From Paraphysomonas bandaiensis (lineage: Eukaryota; Chrysophyceae): a DNA stretch of 64,000 bases. Numbering within the stretch: position 1 is the first letter of the stretch; each line of letters opens with the position of its first letter. Location of the stretch: NCBI GenBank assembly GCA_965644295.1, contig CBFFRP010000068.1, positions 114,534 through 178,533 on the forward strand, read 5' to 3'. Below, one piece after another: positions 1 to 11,021 of this stretch. The notes under the pieces are model-generated. The model saw only the letters and a list, made by a program, of their open reading frames with translations. It ran no database searches and had not been told where the DNA came from. A program made the translations under genes and the position numbers.

Positions 1-385
1 ATGTAGATTGGATGTGCGAAACTCTCTCCAATTCAGGAGACGGTATTACCCACATGCAATGGTGTATTTATGATTGATGTAGACAAACGCGTCCGTAGTA
101 GCATGCGGTATAGCCAGACCACAGGTACAACGTGTTTGCTGTGCAGTGTATATTGGACACTAACACTCAAGTACAGGAAGAAATTTCTACGAGATAATTA
201 GATTGTATGACGCCATGCAGCTTGTGACCTATCACCATGTTGTGGCGCCTTCCAATTGGGCAATAGGGCAAGATGTTATGGTGAATAACAACATATCGGA
301 TGACGAGGCTAATGCCACACTAGTGAAAGGGTTTGTGGCTATCAAACCTTGGTTTAGACTAACGCCTGCCCCTGACAATAAATAG
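1..385 (+). CDS. 1-Cys peroxiredoxin (PRDX6 type), 3' part
   Basis: This is the C-terminal end of a 1-Cys peroxiredoxin, a thiol peroxidase that reduces peroxides; the catalytic Cys would lie upstream of the window. Coding is clear from about 37 to 124, followed by an intron 125-176 and a last exon 177-385 ending in TAG. The encoded stretch LPTCNGVFMIDVDKR-VRSSMRYSQTTGRNFYEII matches the family pattern (PxTCR..FIID..K.IR....YP.TTGRN). The tail contains NWAIGQDV, SDDEA and FVAIKPWFRLTPAP, the typical PRDX6 ending (W.PG.....P.....EA......KPYLR.TP.P). Positions 1-36 are ambiguous: they may hold an intron end (acceptor CAG at 34-36) or the tail of the previous exon. Start and most of the protein are outside the window. 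Confidence 0.87.
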
Positions 386-899
386 CGTTGTAAATAAGCT
401 AGTGAATCATCTTTGTTGTAGCTAATATATTTATGTGAAAAGATAATACTAACATAATAACCATTGAGTAACGGAATTGTGCAGTTGTGTTCGAAAGACA
501 CAACTGTTGGTATTTGTAATGCTATATGATCATATTTTAAAGCATTACGGTCTAATTTATGAAACAGTACATGCACTGTGACGTGCAAGCTCATTATATG
601 CGTTAGTAAGTTATATTAGGGCTAGGGAACAGTATAATGAATTGAAATATTACATGAATCATGAATATATATAGCTCTCATTCAATGTAATACGCTATAT
701 CACTCTATTCTCTATTCGATGTAAACATTTAAAGAAATAATGAAGCGCGGGTTCGCTTAGTAAAAATCGATGAGCCAAAGAGATAAAAAGGTGTAATAAA
801 ACGTGTGATTATTATAAATCCAAACCCATAACATGAAAAATAGTGTAACCCCCTAGTTTGTACTAAGTTTGCGAAGAAGAAAATTAGTATATGACAACA
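386..899. other. Intergenic, no feature seen
   Basis: AT-rich spacer between two convergent genes (peroxiredoxin on + and AP-4 sigma on -). It contains only short open frames, with nothing recognisable on either strand. Confidence 0.6.
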
Positions 900-1523
900 C
901 TATCCCCTTCTTGAGAAAATAGAATCTTCGTTGGCAACCTTGTCCATCAACTGTAGGGGCTTCAATATGTTCGCTTTATTATTTTCAACAACATATCCGT
1001 TTGCAACCATTTCGTCCACAATGTAATACGCCTTCTCGATATGAAACATGATCTGTAGCGAGTCAAAATCAGTTATATTAAGAATCAGAGTATTTGACGT
1101 ACATCCAATTCACACACACTCTCGAAGTATTTGTCCATGGTTTCTACGAGCGAGTGAATAAATTCCAACATCGCCAATTCATTCTACACAAGCAAATATG
1201 ATTAATATTGATTAAAAACCTTCGTATGATATACCTCATCATCACCATCCACTGCAACAACAAAAAACAGTGATGCATATCTTCGGTACACAACTTTAAA
1301 TCCACGATACTCTAGAAACGAACACTACCACACAGTAATTACTATTACAAAAAAAAACATATTTCATTATATTAAACATATTTACCTGATATTCTGTTCT
1401 TGATAAACATCTTCTAATAATTTCAGCTTCTAGAGCAATTCGTTCTTGTACAGGAAACCACTCAAAATATGAGGCGAGTCTTGTCTGTCCCTGTTTATTC
1501 ACCATCAACACAAACTTTATCAT
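900..1523 (-). CDS. AP4S1: AP-4 complex subunit sigma
   Basis: Small (sigma) subunit of a clathrin-type adaptor complex, best matching AP-4, which acts in trans-Golgi cargo sorting. Four exons join in phase: 1386-1523, 1235-1324, 1103-1183 and 900-1052, giving 153 aa, close to the usual 140-160. The N-terminus [16 protein letters not shown] is the diagnostic longin-fold opening, and [10 protein letters not shown] is specific to AP-4 sigma rather than AP-1/2/3. Further hallmarks in order are [60 protein letters not shown] and ILDEMV-like [20 protein letters not shown]. Introns are 61, 51 and 50 nt, all GT-AG. AP-4 is patchily distributed in eukaryotes, so its presence is informative about the lineage's endomembrane set. 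The (TATACAC)n repeat lies about 160 bp upstream of the start. Confidence 0.93.
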
Positions 1524-1680
1524 TATGAGTTATTCCCAATGTAGCCTAATGTGTTAGATATTAGGCAACTATAGGAATGATAATATAAATCAATATGGAG
1601 TGATGAATAAGGTAATGGATTTATTTCCACTTTATGTATAAGGATTGCTGCATACATACATATAGCATTTGCTGGATACA

Positions 1681-1745
1681 TTACACACTATACACTATAC
1701 ACTATACACTATACACTATACACTATACACATACACATACATACA
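1681..1745. repeat. (TATACAC)n microsatellite
   Basis: Tandem copies of a 7-bp unit (CACTATA phase) run through this stretch and degrade into ACATAC repeats at the right edge. Confidence 0.9.
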
Positions 1746-2079
1746 GCAATACATACTCCTATACCGGTATATATGATTCCTATTATTTATATGGTATGAA
1801 CCAAAATACGGCATTTCTGCTTGACAGCAATATTCTGGAAAACACTGATATATTTCGCTATAAATAGGTGATTTTAGACAACAGTTGTAAAAATTGTAAA
1901 AAATAACTACAACAAATACTCACTTTGGATTAAAAATATCCTTCAACATACAAAAAAACGATATTTTCTAGACATCTCATCACATATATAGTCAAAAAAT
2001 ATTGATATGCAAGCAGGAGTGTTGAGAATGGGGAGGATCTCCTGTCGACTGGTCAACAGCATATAGAAATGAATATAGA

Positions 2080-2113
2080 CATACATACATACATACATAC
2101 ATACATACATTCA
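2080..2113. repeat. (CATA)n microsatellite
   Basis: About eight perfect CATA units lie 70-100 bp upstream of the SDHD start codon. Confidence 0.9.
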
Positions 2114-2183
2114 TATTAAAGTGAATACATTTAATTATTTGAAAGTTTTTTTCTTTAAAACTTAATATTTCATTATATTGAAA

Positions 2184-2753
2184 ATGTTTGCATCTACTCA
2201 ATTACGTAGCGCTGCTAAGAGAGTGTTCAATGGTATGTTTATTAATTTAATGGTCTAAATTTAATATTTTTTATTTCAATATATGAATTAAAGGAAACCA
2301 AAACCGCTCATTTTCTTTTGTTAATGGTAAAAAAATATATATTATATTATTATATATGTGTATAATTATATATTGTCAGCTGATAGCGGACAGCTGGGTA
2401 CCAAATTTTTCCATAACACCAACCTCCTGTTGGTGGGAATATTCCCTATTGCTCTTTTTTCAAGTCCGTCATCAATCACCTACCCTTTGGACCTTGCCAT
2501 GGGTGTTCTGATTCCTCTTCATGCTCATATTGGAGTTAATATTGTGATTAGCGACTACGTTCCCAAAGCCGCTAGAAGTATGTGTATTGTGATGTTTCTT
2601 ATATTGTGGTAACTTTAAATAGGCGCTTGCAGATTCGGAATGGTTGGAGCGACTGTACTCACAATTGCAGGATTGACGAAATTAAATGTCGCGGGTCCGG
2701 GTATTACGGAGACTATTAAGTGTCTTTGGAAATCTCCCAAGAAGGATGCATAA
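2184..2753 (+). CDS. SDHD: Succinate dehydrogenase membrane anchor subunit D (CybS)
   Basis: Small membrane-anchor subunit of mitochondrial complex II, which holds the b-type haem and the ubiquinone site. Exons 2184-2232, 2294-2326, 2380-2577 and 2623-2753 join in phase to give 136 aa. The N-terminus (MFASTQLRSAAKRVF) is basic and hydroxylated, as in a mitochondrial targeting peptide. The core has three hydrophobic helices: NTNLLLVGIFPIALF, the LAMGVLIPLHAHIGVNIV stretch, and FGMVGATVLTIAGL. The signature H-x-H-x-G followed by SDYVP is the classic CybS pattern: the second His is the haem ligand and the Asp-Tyr pair lies at the quinone site. The short second exon (33 nt) is unusual but keeps frame. 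SDHD is so divergent that it is often missed in protists; the HxHxG...DY spacing makes the call firm. Confidence 0.9.
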
Positions 2754-4771
2754 GACGGAATCTATCGAACTGCAGTTGTCCGCCGTGACAGATGTTACCG
2801 TGCGATCGATGCTTATATATTTTTCTAAATAATTATCGGGGAATTGTCAAACAAAACTTCATTTTAAATGTGATAGCCGTGGTTAGTGTTGGTATTTGTT
2901 AAGGTTTAGAATTGCTACTACTCATATCGCAATATTCAAACAATTATCCAACCTGAAACGTACATTCTTGTGTCAAGCAAATTGATATCAGCATAATCGG
3001 AAGGGGTAGGTACTCTATCACCATTACAACAAGAATTTGGGTATCTCTGCGATACAAAAATGACAAATCCCTCGTACAAAAAGAATATAGGTACGGCTTT
3101 TGGCGGGGCTAAAGTTGTAAACAAAAAATTATTATATCCATGCTAAGTAAGTGGGCTCAAACTACAGAACCGGCATTTCAATAAAATTAACTACCCTAAG
3201 AAAATAATGCTTGTTGGATATTGGCATTCACGCATTCACCTGACAAACTCTCGTCTTTCGACTGCTTAGGAGTAAACAAATTTATCAAAAAATCAGTTGC
3301 ATGCACAGCTTCTCAAATATAAATTGCATCTTAATAGCAATAATGGTATGTTTGAATTATTCCAGCACAGCTTGTATGTGTTGAAATGGTCAAATGATCA
3401 ATTCCAGTTTGGAGTATCTATCAATTTTGTGAGCATAGATTACTCCACCACTTACCACTCACCACTTACAGCTTCATAATACATATCCTACTCATCTACC
3501 ATAGTAATTTGTATGTATCATAGAGTAAGCAAAGTACGAATGTGTACATTCCATAATTCCACATCATTTATAATACCGGTTGATCCGTTGTTGCCACTTC
3601 ATATAGGGAATAAGTCGCCATAGTTTACTCTGGCGTTACTGTAAACTAATGGTAGAATGTACAATATATAATTTATACAGCAATATAATAAGTAATTCTG
3701 TGTTCTGTGTTCTGTGTATGGTGCACTCTGACTGTGTCACATGTTCCACGGATTCACGAAATGATCACAGGAGAGAATCTCAATAAATACTGCAGCTTTA
3801 GTAACGGAAAGTCGAATTTATTATACTCTTTGTGCTGAAAACATTCTCACTCTGATTAAAAACTCGAACATGAACATGTAACTAGAATATAGAAGGCACA
3901 GGGTACCTTCTTGATCCTGACAATCAAAAAGCATTGAATGATAGCTAGTAATGATATTATATATTAGGGACTAGAACTTTATCCAAATGTTAATATGTGG
4001 ATTGATGTTTATTCAGTTATCCTCTTTCAGTGTAACTGTGTATCTCGTTGTTCAGTTCGTCTCTCCTAATCATTTTCTATTTGTCATCATACTCTGCTAT
4101 TTATGTTACGTTGATACATATGTATGTATATCTCAATATGTATAGAATGTCAAGTTGTTTTAAAGATATACACTACAATGTGTACATATCATAGCATCCA
4201 GTGTCCATACTGTACAGCAGTATATACACCAGTAGTAGATATGACTCCAATTAACACAAATATCCATTGAATGAACCGAGCAGGGGGGGCTCACTCGTAT
4301 CGGCATCATCTGTACATTTTTGTTCAGAGATGCCTCTAATATTGAGATAATAATTATCTGTATTCCAGCCGTAGTTGTATTGCAGTAATATAGAAGTTAT
4401 TTGCTTCAATTTATTTCCGAAAAAATAAGATGCATAAGATTGGCTATCTATGAGTGTACGGCGGTGTACACAGCCCAGTTTATATGTCCCTATTTTTTCG
4501 TTGGACTGCAATACCAGTCCCCCCAAAAACTACGACCGTACCACCTAAAAAACTGGGTGAGGATATTCAGATATTCATATTCCCACTTAAAAAAATGAAT
4601 CTTGTACGATGAAGTATGAATCTTCTTCATATAAACCGCTCATTTAATTGGTTGTTATCTCTGATGTGAAGTGACCTGACATATATTGAAATCCTCTCTA
4701 TAGAAGTAGACATTATCATAGTGATTTATAGAGGGGTGCATATATTCACAGATTCACAGTTTCTTATTAAA
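2754..4771. other. Intergenic, no gene recognised
   Basis: About 2 kb between SDHD and the PLP fusion gene. Apart from the dispersed-repeat copy at 4255-4435 I find only short frames without recognisable protein features. The sequence is AT-rich and carries small A- and T-runs. Confidence 0.5.
4255..4435 (-). repeat. Dispersed repeat family R1, copy 1
   Basis: The minus strand here reads like the plus strand at about 29925-30060 and 45695-45830. All contain a near-identical stretch with CTACGGCTGG, ATACAGATAAT and CTCAATATTAGAGGCAT in the same order and spacing, preceded by GGAAATAAATTGAAG. Three diverged copies on both strands of one window mark it as a mobile or formerly mobile sequence. 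No coding capacity or clear termini are visible. Confidence 0.8.
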
Positions 4772-7700
4772 ATGTTACAAACTTTAGCAAGATTGAATAA
4801 TGTAAATGAATGTTTAAAAGATTGTAAAAATGAGCATGTATTAGCAAAATTTCATGAATATTTTATACATTCATTATCAAAAGAAGAACAATTCAATCTA
4901 ATCTCCCTTAATGGACTTAATACTGACTTCTTTGAGGAAGCTACAGTATATATTAACTCATGTTTAGAAGGGTATACGGACACCAGTGGTATACTTGAGT
5001 TAGCACTACCCACTGAGCAGTTGTTAGCTAATGGAGGTGATGATCGTTTACATCTTAAACCTTCAGCTAATGGAGAGAAAACTAATAAATACAATGGTTC
5101 AACTATACCACGTCCTGATATGATATCAAGAGCATCATGTACATGTAGTACTGTCACAGAGAATGTAAGTGTTTTCTTGTTAGATGTTATTGTTAATGTA
5201 ATATATACTTTTGTAGGGTTATGAAATCGCGAAAACTGTTCAGCATCGTATCATCACCAAAATTCTTAACGGTCAAAATAATGCGCTTAGTGAAGAGAAT
5301 AAAGAGCTTCGGTCCAGGTTGCATGGAGTTCTGGGACTTTCTGAAGATAGCGCAGCTGTTATGTTGTTCCCATCGGGATCCGACGCAGAGCTTCTGCCTA
5401 CCACTGCAGCATTAGTTCGACATTATAATATAAATCAACAGCGTGGTATTTCTGTTCCTCGTACAGGAGGATGCAATACACCCAAGGTTATTAGCTTCAT
5501 CGTAGCCGCTGGTGAGGTGGGAAGTGGAACATCCAAGGCATCTGGAGGAAAGCATTTCTCAAATGCACCTACCACTGCTGATGATACCACAGTTTCTGAC
5601 GGAAAACTACTACAAGGCTTGTCTCCTGGTGACGTGGAAGTAGTTGAGTACAAAGCCAGAGCCCCCAGTGGATCCGTGCACCTACAGGAGGCGGACATTC
5701 TGGCTAACATCCGTCACAGGCTTGCTTCTGGAGACCACACCTCTGTGGCTATACTTCACGTGGTATGTGGCACCAAAACGGGATTGGTGTACCCCTCCCT
5801 CTCTACTGTTCAAGCAGCCCAGCAAGAGTTTGGGAACCGTTTGCTTGTAGTGGTGGATGCGTGTCAGCTGCGCTGTCACCTTAGCATGATTAAGCAATAC
5901 GTGGATATGGGAGCACTTGTTTTGTTCACCGGGTCAAAATTTTTTTGTGGCCCTCCTTTCAGTGGTGCTGTCACATTTCCAGCATCGATAGCAAGAGAGA
6001 TTGAGCAACACATTTCTTCCTGTGGTACATCTGAATGTGTCGTGCCGATGGGGCTGCAGAGCTATCTCACACCAAATGAAGTGCCCTCATGTATGCCACA
6101 ACTAGCCCAGTTTCTTGTACCCTCCGCGGGTTGTGGGAGAAACCCCTGGAGTAATCCAGGCCTCACTCTGCGTTGGAGTTGTGCGCTTGATACTATGGAG
6201 AAGTATGCTGCCCTTCCGCCATTGGAGGTGGCGGCATTTACGCGTGCGTGGGTGGAAAACATCAGACGGCTGGTGGAGCAGGCAGGACCCTATCTGAGCT
6301 GTCTTCAAGAAGTTGGGGACGATGGCAGATCCGGGGGTTCTGAAATGCCGGGTGAAATATGCAGCATTGTGTCTGTTCTTGCGCATGTTCCTGATTCTTA
6401 TGGAGCACTCCGCACACTATCATTCGACGAAATGAAGGCTCTATATGTCGATATGACACAAGGCTGCAGTCCACGCACGTTACTAGGCCAGCCTGTGTTA
6501 CTATCCTCAGTCAGTGGGCTCACTGTACTACGAATTGCTCTCGGAGCAGATATGGTTGTACGGGCTCTTCGTCCTTGTAGTATTTCAGGAGTACATGAAA
6601 CCGCAGGTGTACGTCAAGCCTTTTCCATCTCTACCATACTTCAGGAGGACGCCCAAGTTGTAGAAAAGTTCCGCTCACTTTGTGAGCGACGATGGCCTCA
6701 GATGCGCTTTTTCGGTGCTGTGAGTCCTCACCAGAATGCCCTAGTCAATAGAAATCAGGAAAAAATGGTGAAATCAGAACGCACTCTCTGTCCTGGGCCA
6801 GGGGCGGGCTTCACGAGTGAGTGCACGACAACAGAGAGGCTGGAAATGGCGGTTAAAGCTCTACAAAAGTCCTCAGGTGGATTCAATGTGGCTGTGCTCT
6901 ATGACGCGGATGCTCTTCACAACTCCTACCAGCGCGTCCAAGATGTGTTTCCGAAACACTTCACCCACTGTTATGCTGTAAAATCTTGTCCCACCCCTTA
7001 TGTCTTGTATAAAGCTGTGGCAATGGGCCTTGGTTTGGAAGCAGCCTCCATATCGGAGGTTAAAATGGGACTAATGGCCGGCTGTGCCCCAGAAAAAATA
7101 GTGTTTGATAGTCCCTGTAAAACAAAGGAAGAGATATTGGAGGCGTTGCTGACTGGTGTGAGCATCAATGCGAACACTCTCAATGAGGTTGAGAAAATCC
7201 ATGAGGTACTGGCTGAACTGAAATCCAAGGGCCTATCGAGTATGAGCACAATTGGTGTCCGCATCAATCCTCTGGTGGGAAGTGGCGCAGTGGCTCAGCT
7301 AAGCACTGCTACCACAACATCGAAATTTGGTGTACAGCTGACAGCTGAATCGCGAGAATGCATTCTGGACTGCTACCAAAAGCACCCCTTTCTTACCATG
7401 GTCATGTCACATATTGGCTCTGGAGGTGTTACAGTCGAACAACTATGCACAGGTGCTAAAGCTCTAGCAGAGTTGGCAGATGATATAGATGCCCGGTGCT
7501 GTCCTGATGGTCAGCGAATTTCAACCATTGATATTGGTGGCGGGCTGCCAGTCAACTATGAATCTGATGAAGCCCCAGTCTTCTTGGAGTACGCTAACTT
7601 GCTACAAATCGTATGTCCCTCCCTGATGATCCCTGGCAGACGAGTTGTTACTGAGTTTGGCAAGTCTCTTGTTCTCAAGACAGGTGCTGTAGTGACTAAG

Positions 7701-8138
7701 GTGGAGGATATTGTTACGTCATCTAACCCTGCCGATCCTCTTGTGGCAATAGTTCATGCTGGGGCAGATCTGTTCGTTCGCCCTACTTATGTCCCAGAAA
7801 AATTTTTCCATCGCACCGTGCTGTACAGTACTGCTACTGGTGAAGTCTCTGACTCCAAAGGGAAGACGGAGGCGTGTATAAATGTATCTCTCGGAGGACC
7901 ACTGTGTCACTCCGCTGATATAATAGAGACCACACTACCCACCCCTTCTGTTGGGGATTATGTGATTATCCTTGACGGAGGAGGCAATACCCTTTCTCTA
8001 TTCAGCAAACACTGCTCCCGCCTTACCCCAGCGGTGTACGCCTTTAGCATCAAAACCGGTGGTAGTGAATCGAAAATCATTACGCATTGTGTGAAAGATG
8101 AAGAAACAATCGACAACTCCGTGCAATTTTTTGGATAG
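4772..8138 (+). CDS. Fusion of a class V-like PLP enzyme and an Orn/DAP decarboxylase-like domain
   Basis: Two exons (4772-5164, 5217-8138) encode about 1104 aa. Residues 1-160 are helical with no family seen. Residues 165-560 look like a fold-type I PLP enzyme of the aminotransferase class V/cysteine desulfurase kind. The cofactor Asp is in VVVDACQ (about 355), and the Schiff-base Lys is in FTGSKFFCGPPFSG (about 372). Residues 690-1100 are a fold-type III group IV decarboxylase-like domain. It has the PLP Lys in HCYAVKSCPTP (about 720), SHIGSGG (about 873), STIDIGGG (about 902) and the dimer-interface Cys in GGPLCHSAD (about 1028). Two canonical sites are altered: EPGR reads EFGK (944-947) and the GAY tyrosine site reads GGGNT (about 1052). 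Two unrelated PLP folds in one chain suggest sequential steps on an amino acid or substrate channelling; the substrate is unknown. The start is the first in-frame ATG, since the upstream extension opens with GTG. Confidence 0.85.
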
Positions 8139-8581
8139 TTCCTGCAATGTGTTCTAATATTATTTCATTGAATGATACATGGCTTTCAATCTGTTATATT
8201 GTGTAACTTTACTATCACATTTTATACAGTGACTGCGTTTGTATGGATATTCAACCTGGTGAGTTTTGTCGCTTGTAAAGTGATATGATGATAAATAATC
8301 AGTTTTGTTGATCTACGTCTACTCATTGCTGTGTGTTGCGAGGTAAATTCAATACAATCTAATTTAGTCCTTGTCAATTTGGTGCTATTACCTAGTCCAG
8401 GAGTTGAAAATATAGTTTAAATAATTCATGTTTTCAGCTTGCATTGACGAGGATGGTGACTAGATCCTTATTATATTCACCTTGGCATCAATATATGAAT
8501 GCAGATTTTTAGTTATTTCTTACTTTGACTAGGTTATTACACCAAAATTAGTATTACTAAGTTGAATAATGTATCATATAT
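8139..8581. other. Intergenic, no feature seen
   Basis: AT-rich spacer between the PLP fusion gene and the hAT element. It should hold the 3' UTR of the fusion gene. The last eight bases (8574-8581, TCATATAT) are the target-site duplicate of the transposon. Confidence 0.5.
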
Positions 8582-10253
8582 CAGGGATAGGGAACAATAT
8601 ATTGCAATATATTGTAAAATATATTGATTGGTGGACTGGTCAAATATTCCATCAATAGTGTTTCTGTTAATAGAGCTCACAATACTATTGCAATATATTG
8701 CAATCAATATTATGATAGTCATATAAGAGAAGATCCTCAACTGTATGGTGCAAAATATACGCCTCTGTATACAAATATCCGGAAAATAAGAAAAAAAGCC
8801 TATTTTTGATGTTATTTTCTATTTTTTATGTATCGCCAGCTCAAACAGCACTCTACACCTCTCCACATGTATGTACAGTACTTCTCTTAATATAGTATAT
8901 ATATCCTATAGTGACAAGAAGAGACAACTGAATGATGAGTGCATACAAGAGTAGGGACATTTACCGCTGATTCTGGTAACACCGTATTACTTGTGTGAAA
9001 TTGTCGAATGTTATAATATATATTAGGTGTACCCCTAGTTGGATGTGCATCTCACCGACTAAATCTCGCTGTCAATGAACTCATTGGCAGCAAAGAGAAG
9101 AGGAATAACCAAGGAGATGTGACAAGATCTGACGAAGGCATTAGGCCTCTTATTCGCAAAGTAGACCTACTAATGGGGAAGTTGAAGCAGATTAAGAATG
9201 CTGCATTGCTACGTGGCCAAACCAGTCTGCTACCAGAAAGGGTAAATGTCACAAGATGGTCTTCTATGTTTCAGGTTCTCGTAAAGTGGATGCGTATAAA
9301 AGATCATGTATTAAAAATTGAAGACTTACCGCTTGCAGTTACTGATATGATTCCTACTCCTCGACAGAATACCGAAATAATCGCCCTTGTAGACGACCTG
9401 AGGAAGTTTGAAAGCGTCTCGAAATTGCTTCAAACTGGAGGATCAAGTCAAGTGAATCTTTATGAATGCCGGAACATATTTGATGGCTTATTGAGGGACT
9501 TTAGGCCAAAGTATCCACTATCTGCTTTACAGAAAAACAGTCCCATTGTTAATGATCCGAATTTCGAGAATGGAATTGCAAAACTCCAAGCAGGCGAAGA
9601 ATTGGACTTGACAAGATCTGAGAAAGATGCTGTTAGAATATATCTCCGTTCAGACAGTGATTATTGCAACAATACAGAGGATGATGAAGCTGAAGTTGGC
9701 TATGCGGAAAAAATTCTTCAATCAGCTCAAAAACTTAAGAAGCGAAAAGTTGAAATATCTAAGTACAGGTGCACGAGTCATGTAGTATGTACTTCCAATA
9801 CGTGTGAACGCCTGTTCAGCGCAGCAAAACTGATTATATCAGTGTTGCGCAAACGTATGCATCCTACTACACTTAATATGCTGTTGTTTCTGAAAGCTAA
9901 CCGACAGTTGTGGCCGGATGCAAGCATATTTCAATCAATATTGAATGAATATGGTGATGATGATGTCACCGATGATGGCTCAGAGGATGAGTATGAGGAA
10001 ACTTTTAATTAGTTAAGAGTAGTGGGTTTGATTATCAAGTGACCTTAGACCTTATAAAATATGGCAAGTACTAAAAATGAAAACTACGGATGTGTTTACT
10101 TACTGATTAGTCATACTAATATATTGCAATATATTGTACAATATATTGCAATATATTGCAATAGTATTGTAGGGCCGGTTTAAAAAATCCATCAATACTA
10201 TTGATGGAACGCTACCTAACAATAGTATTGCAATATATTGTTCCCTATCCCTG
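8582..10253 (+). mobile_element. hAT-family DNA transposon, 1672 bp, internally shortened
   Basis: The element starts CAGGGATAGGGAACAATATA and ends in the exact reverse complement of that TIR at 10253. It is flanked on both sides by the direct 8-bp repeat TCATATAT (8574-8581 and 10254-10261), the target-site length typical of hAT elements. Subterminal regions are rich in CAATATATTG palindromes, likely transposase-binding repeats. It encodes a C-terminal transposase portion (see the CDS entry) but is too short for a full hAT transposase of about 600 aa. It is therefore probably a deletion derivative, mobilisable only in trans. The perfect TSD suggests recent insertion. Confidence 0.93.
9017..10012 (+). 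pseudogene. hAT transposase, C-terminal part
   Basis: An open frame of about 331 codons runs from just after an in-frame stop at 9014-9016 to TAA/TAG-bounded sequence at 10012. It lacks a plausible start codon of its own, so it is a truncated copy or a downstream exon (possible acceptor at 9024-9026). It contains GCASHRLNLAVNELI, the conserved block of hAT catalytic cores, then TRWSSMFQVLVKW (the insertion-domain boundary motif). Near the end lies the hAT C-terminal dimerisation region SNTCERLFSAAKLI followed by RMHPTTLNMLLFLKANRQLW. The N-terminal BED zinc finger and the first catalytic Asp region are absent from the element. An acidic tail (DDDVTDDGSEDEYEE) ends it. Confidence 0.88.
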
Positions 10254-11021
10254 TCATATATCATCTATCTATTCAATATAGAGATCATATCAAGCATTCT
10301 ACAGCTTGGGACGCACAACCCCAGTGATTATTAAAATCACTGCAGCGAAGCCAACGTTTCAAAGCAGCTCTGTCAACAACAGCAAGGTCGATAGGCGATA
10401 TAGCCCATTGCCCCATACCGAGAGTGTGGTCGTAGAGTAGGCTCGCTGATACGCTGATAGCTGATACACCACATACCACATATAACACCAAGATGTTGCG
10501 CTGATTCTACCCCCCGCCTGCCTGTGTACCAACCTAGCTGTCCACGTAGATCACGCGCAGATTCTGTTGCCTCCCCACCCGTGTTCGCCGTCACAAAGAT
10601 TACGCGGGATTTCTCATAGCTATGCATGACTTCTATATGTAATTCTCACAGATTTTTCCAAAGCCAGGTTCACCTTCCCATCACCTAACAACGATTACGG
10701 GGAGCTTCTTGTGATCATGCATGACTCAGTGTAGGCCTAGTATGGCATTGGCTGAGCCCCATTCTCCCCCCAGAATGCGCGGGGTTTCTCGTAATCATAT
10801 ATACTCTAGCTGGGACTTGCTTGGTGCCGACACACAAATAATACGTCGGGGTTTTAATAAAAATCCATACATTGTTTTGTTTAATCAACACTAGCACTTT
10901 ACTACGACACGCTCTCGGAATAGAGCACCCCTCGAACCTATTTTTACAGTGTAAAATACGATATAAAAGTCATCGCAATATGCGTCGTTCGCAACGCAGC
11001 AATATCTTAATAGATAAAAAA
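10254..11021. other. Intergenic; possible degenerate tandem repeat
   Basis: No gene recognised. Three diverged copies of a motif resembling GATTACGCGGGATTTCTC...CATGCATGACT start near 10599, 10693 and 10773, spaced about 80-95 bp. They suggest an old tandem repeat or remnant. The composition is more GC-rich than the neighbouring spacers. Confidence 0.4.

Larger units (their letters stand above)
1524..2183. other. Divergent intergenic region with microsatellites
   Basis: This spacer separates the divergent AP-4 sigma (-) and SDHD (+) genes and must hold both promoters. It contains a heptanucleotide array (about 1681-1740) and a CATA array (about 2080-2113). No TATA box or other element can be assigned with confidence. 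Confidence 0.5.

Noticed and set aside
4721-4771. N-terminal extension of the PLP fusion protein
   Set aside because: It begins at GTG, not ATG; the first in-frame ATG is 4772.
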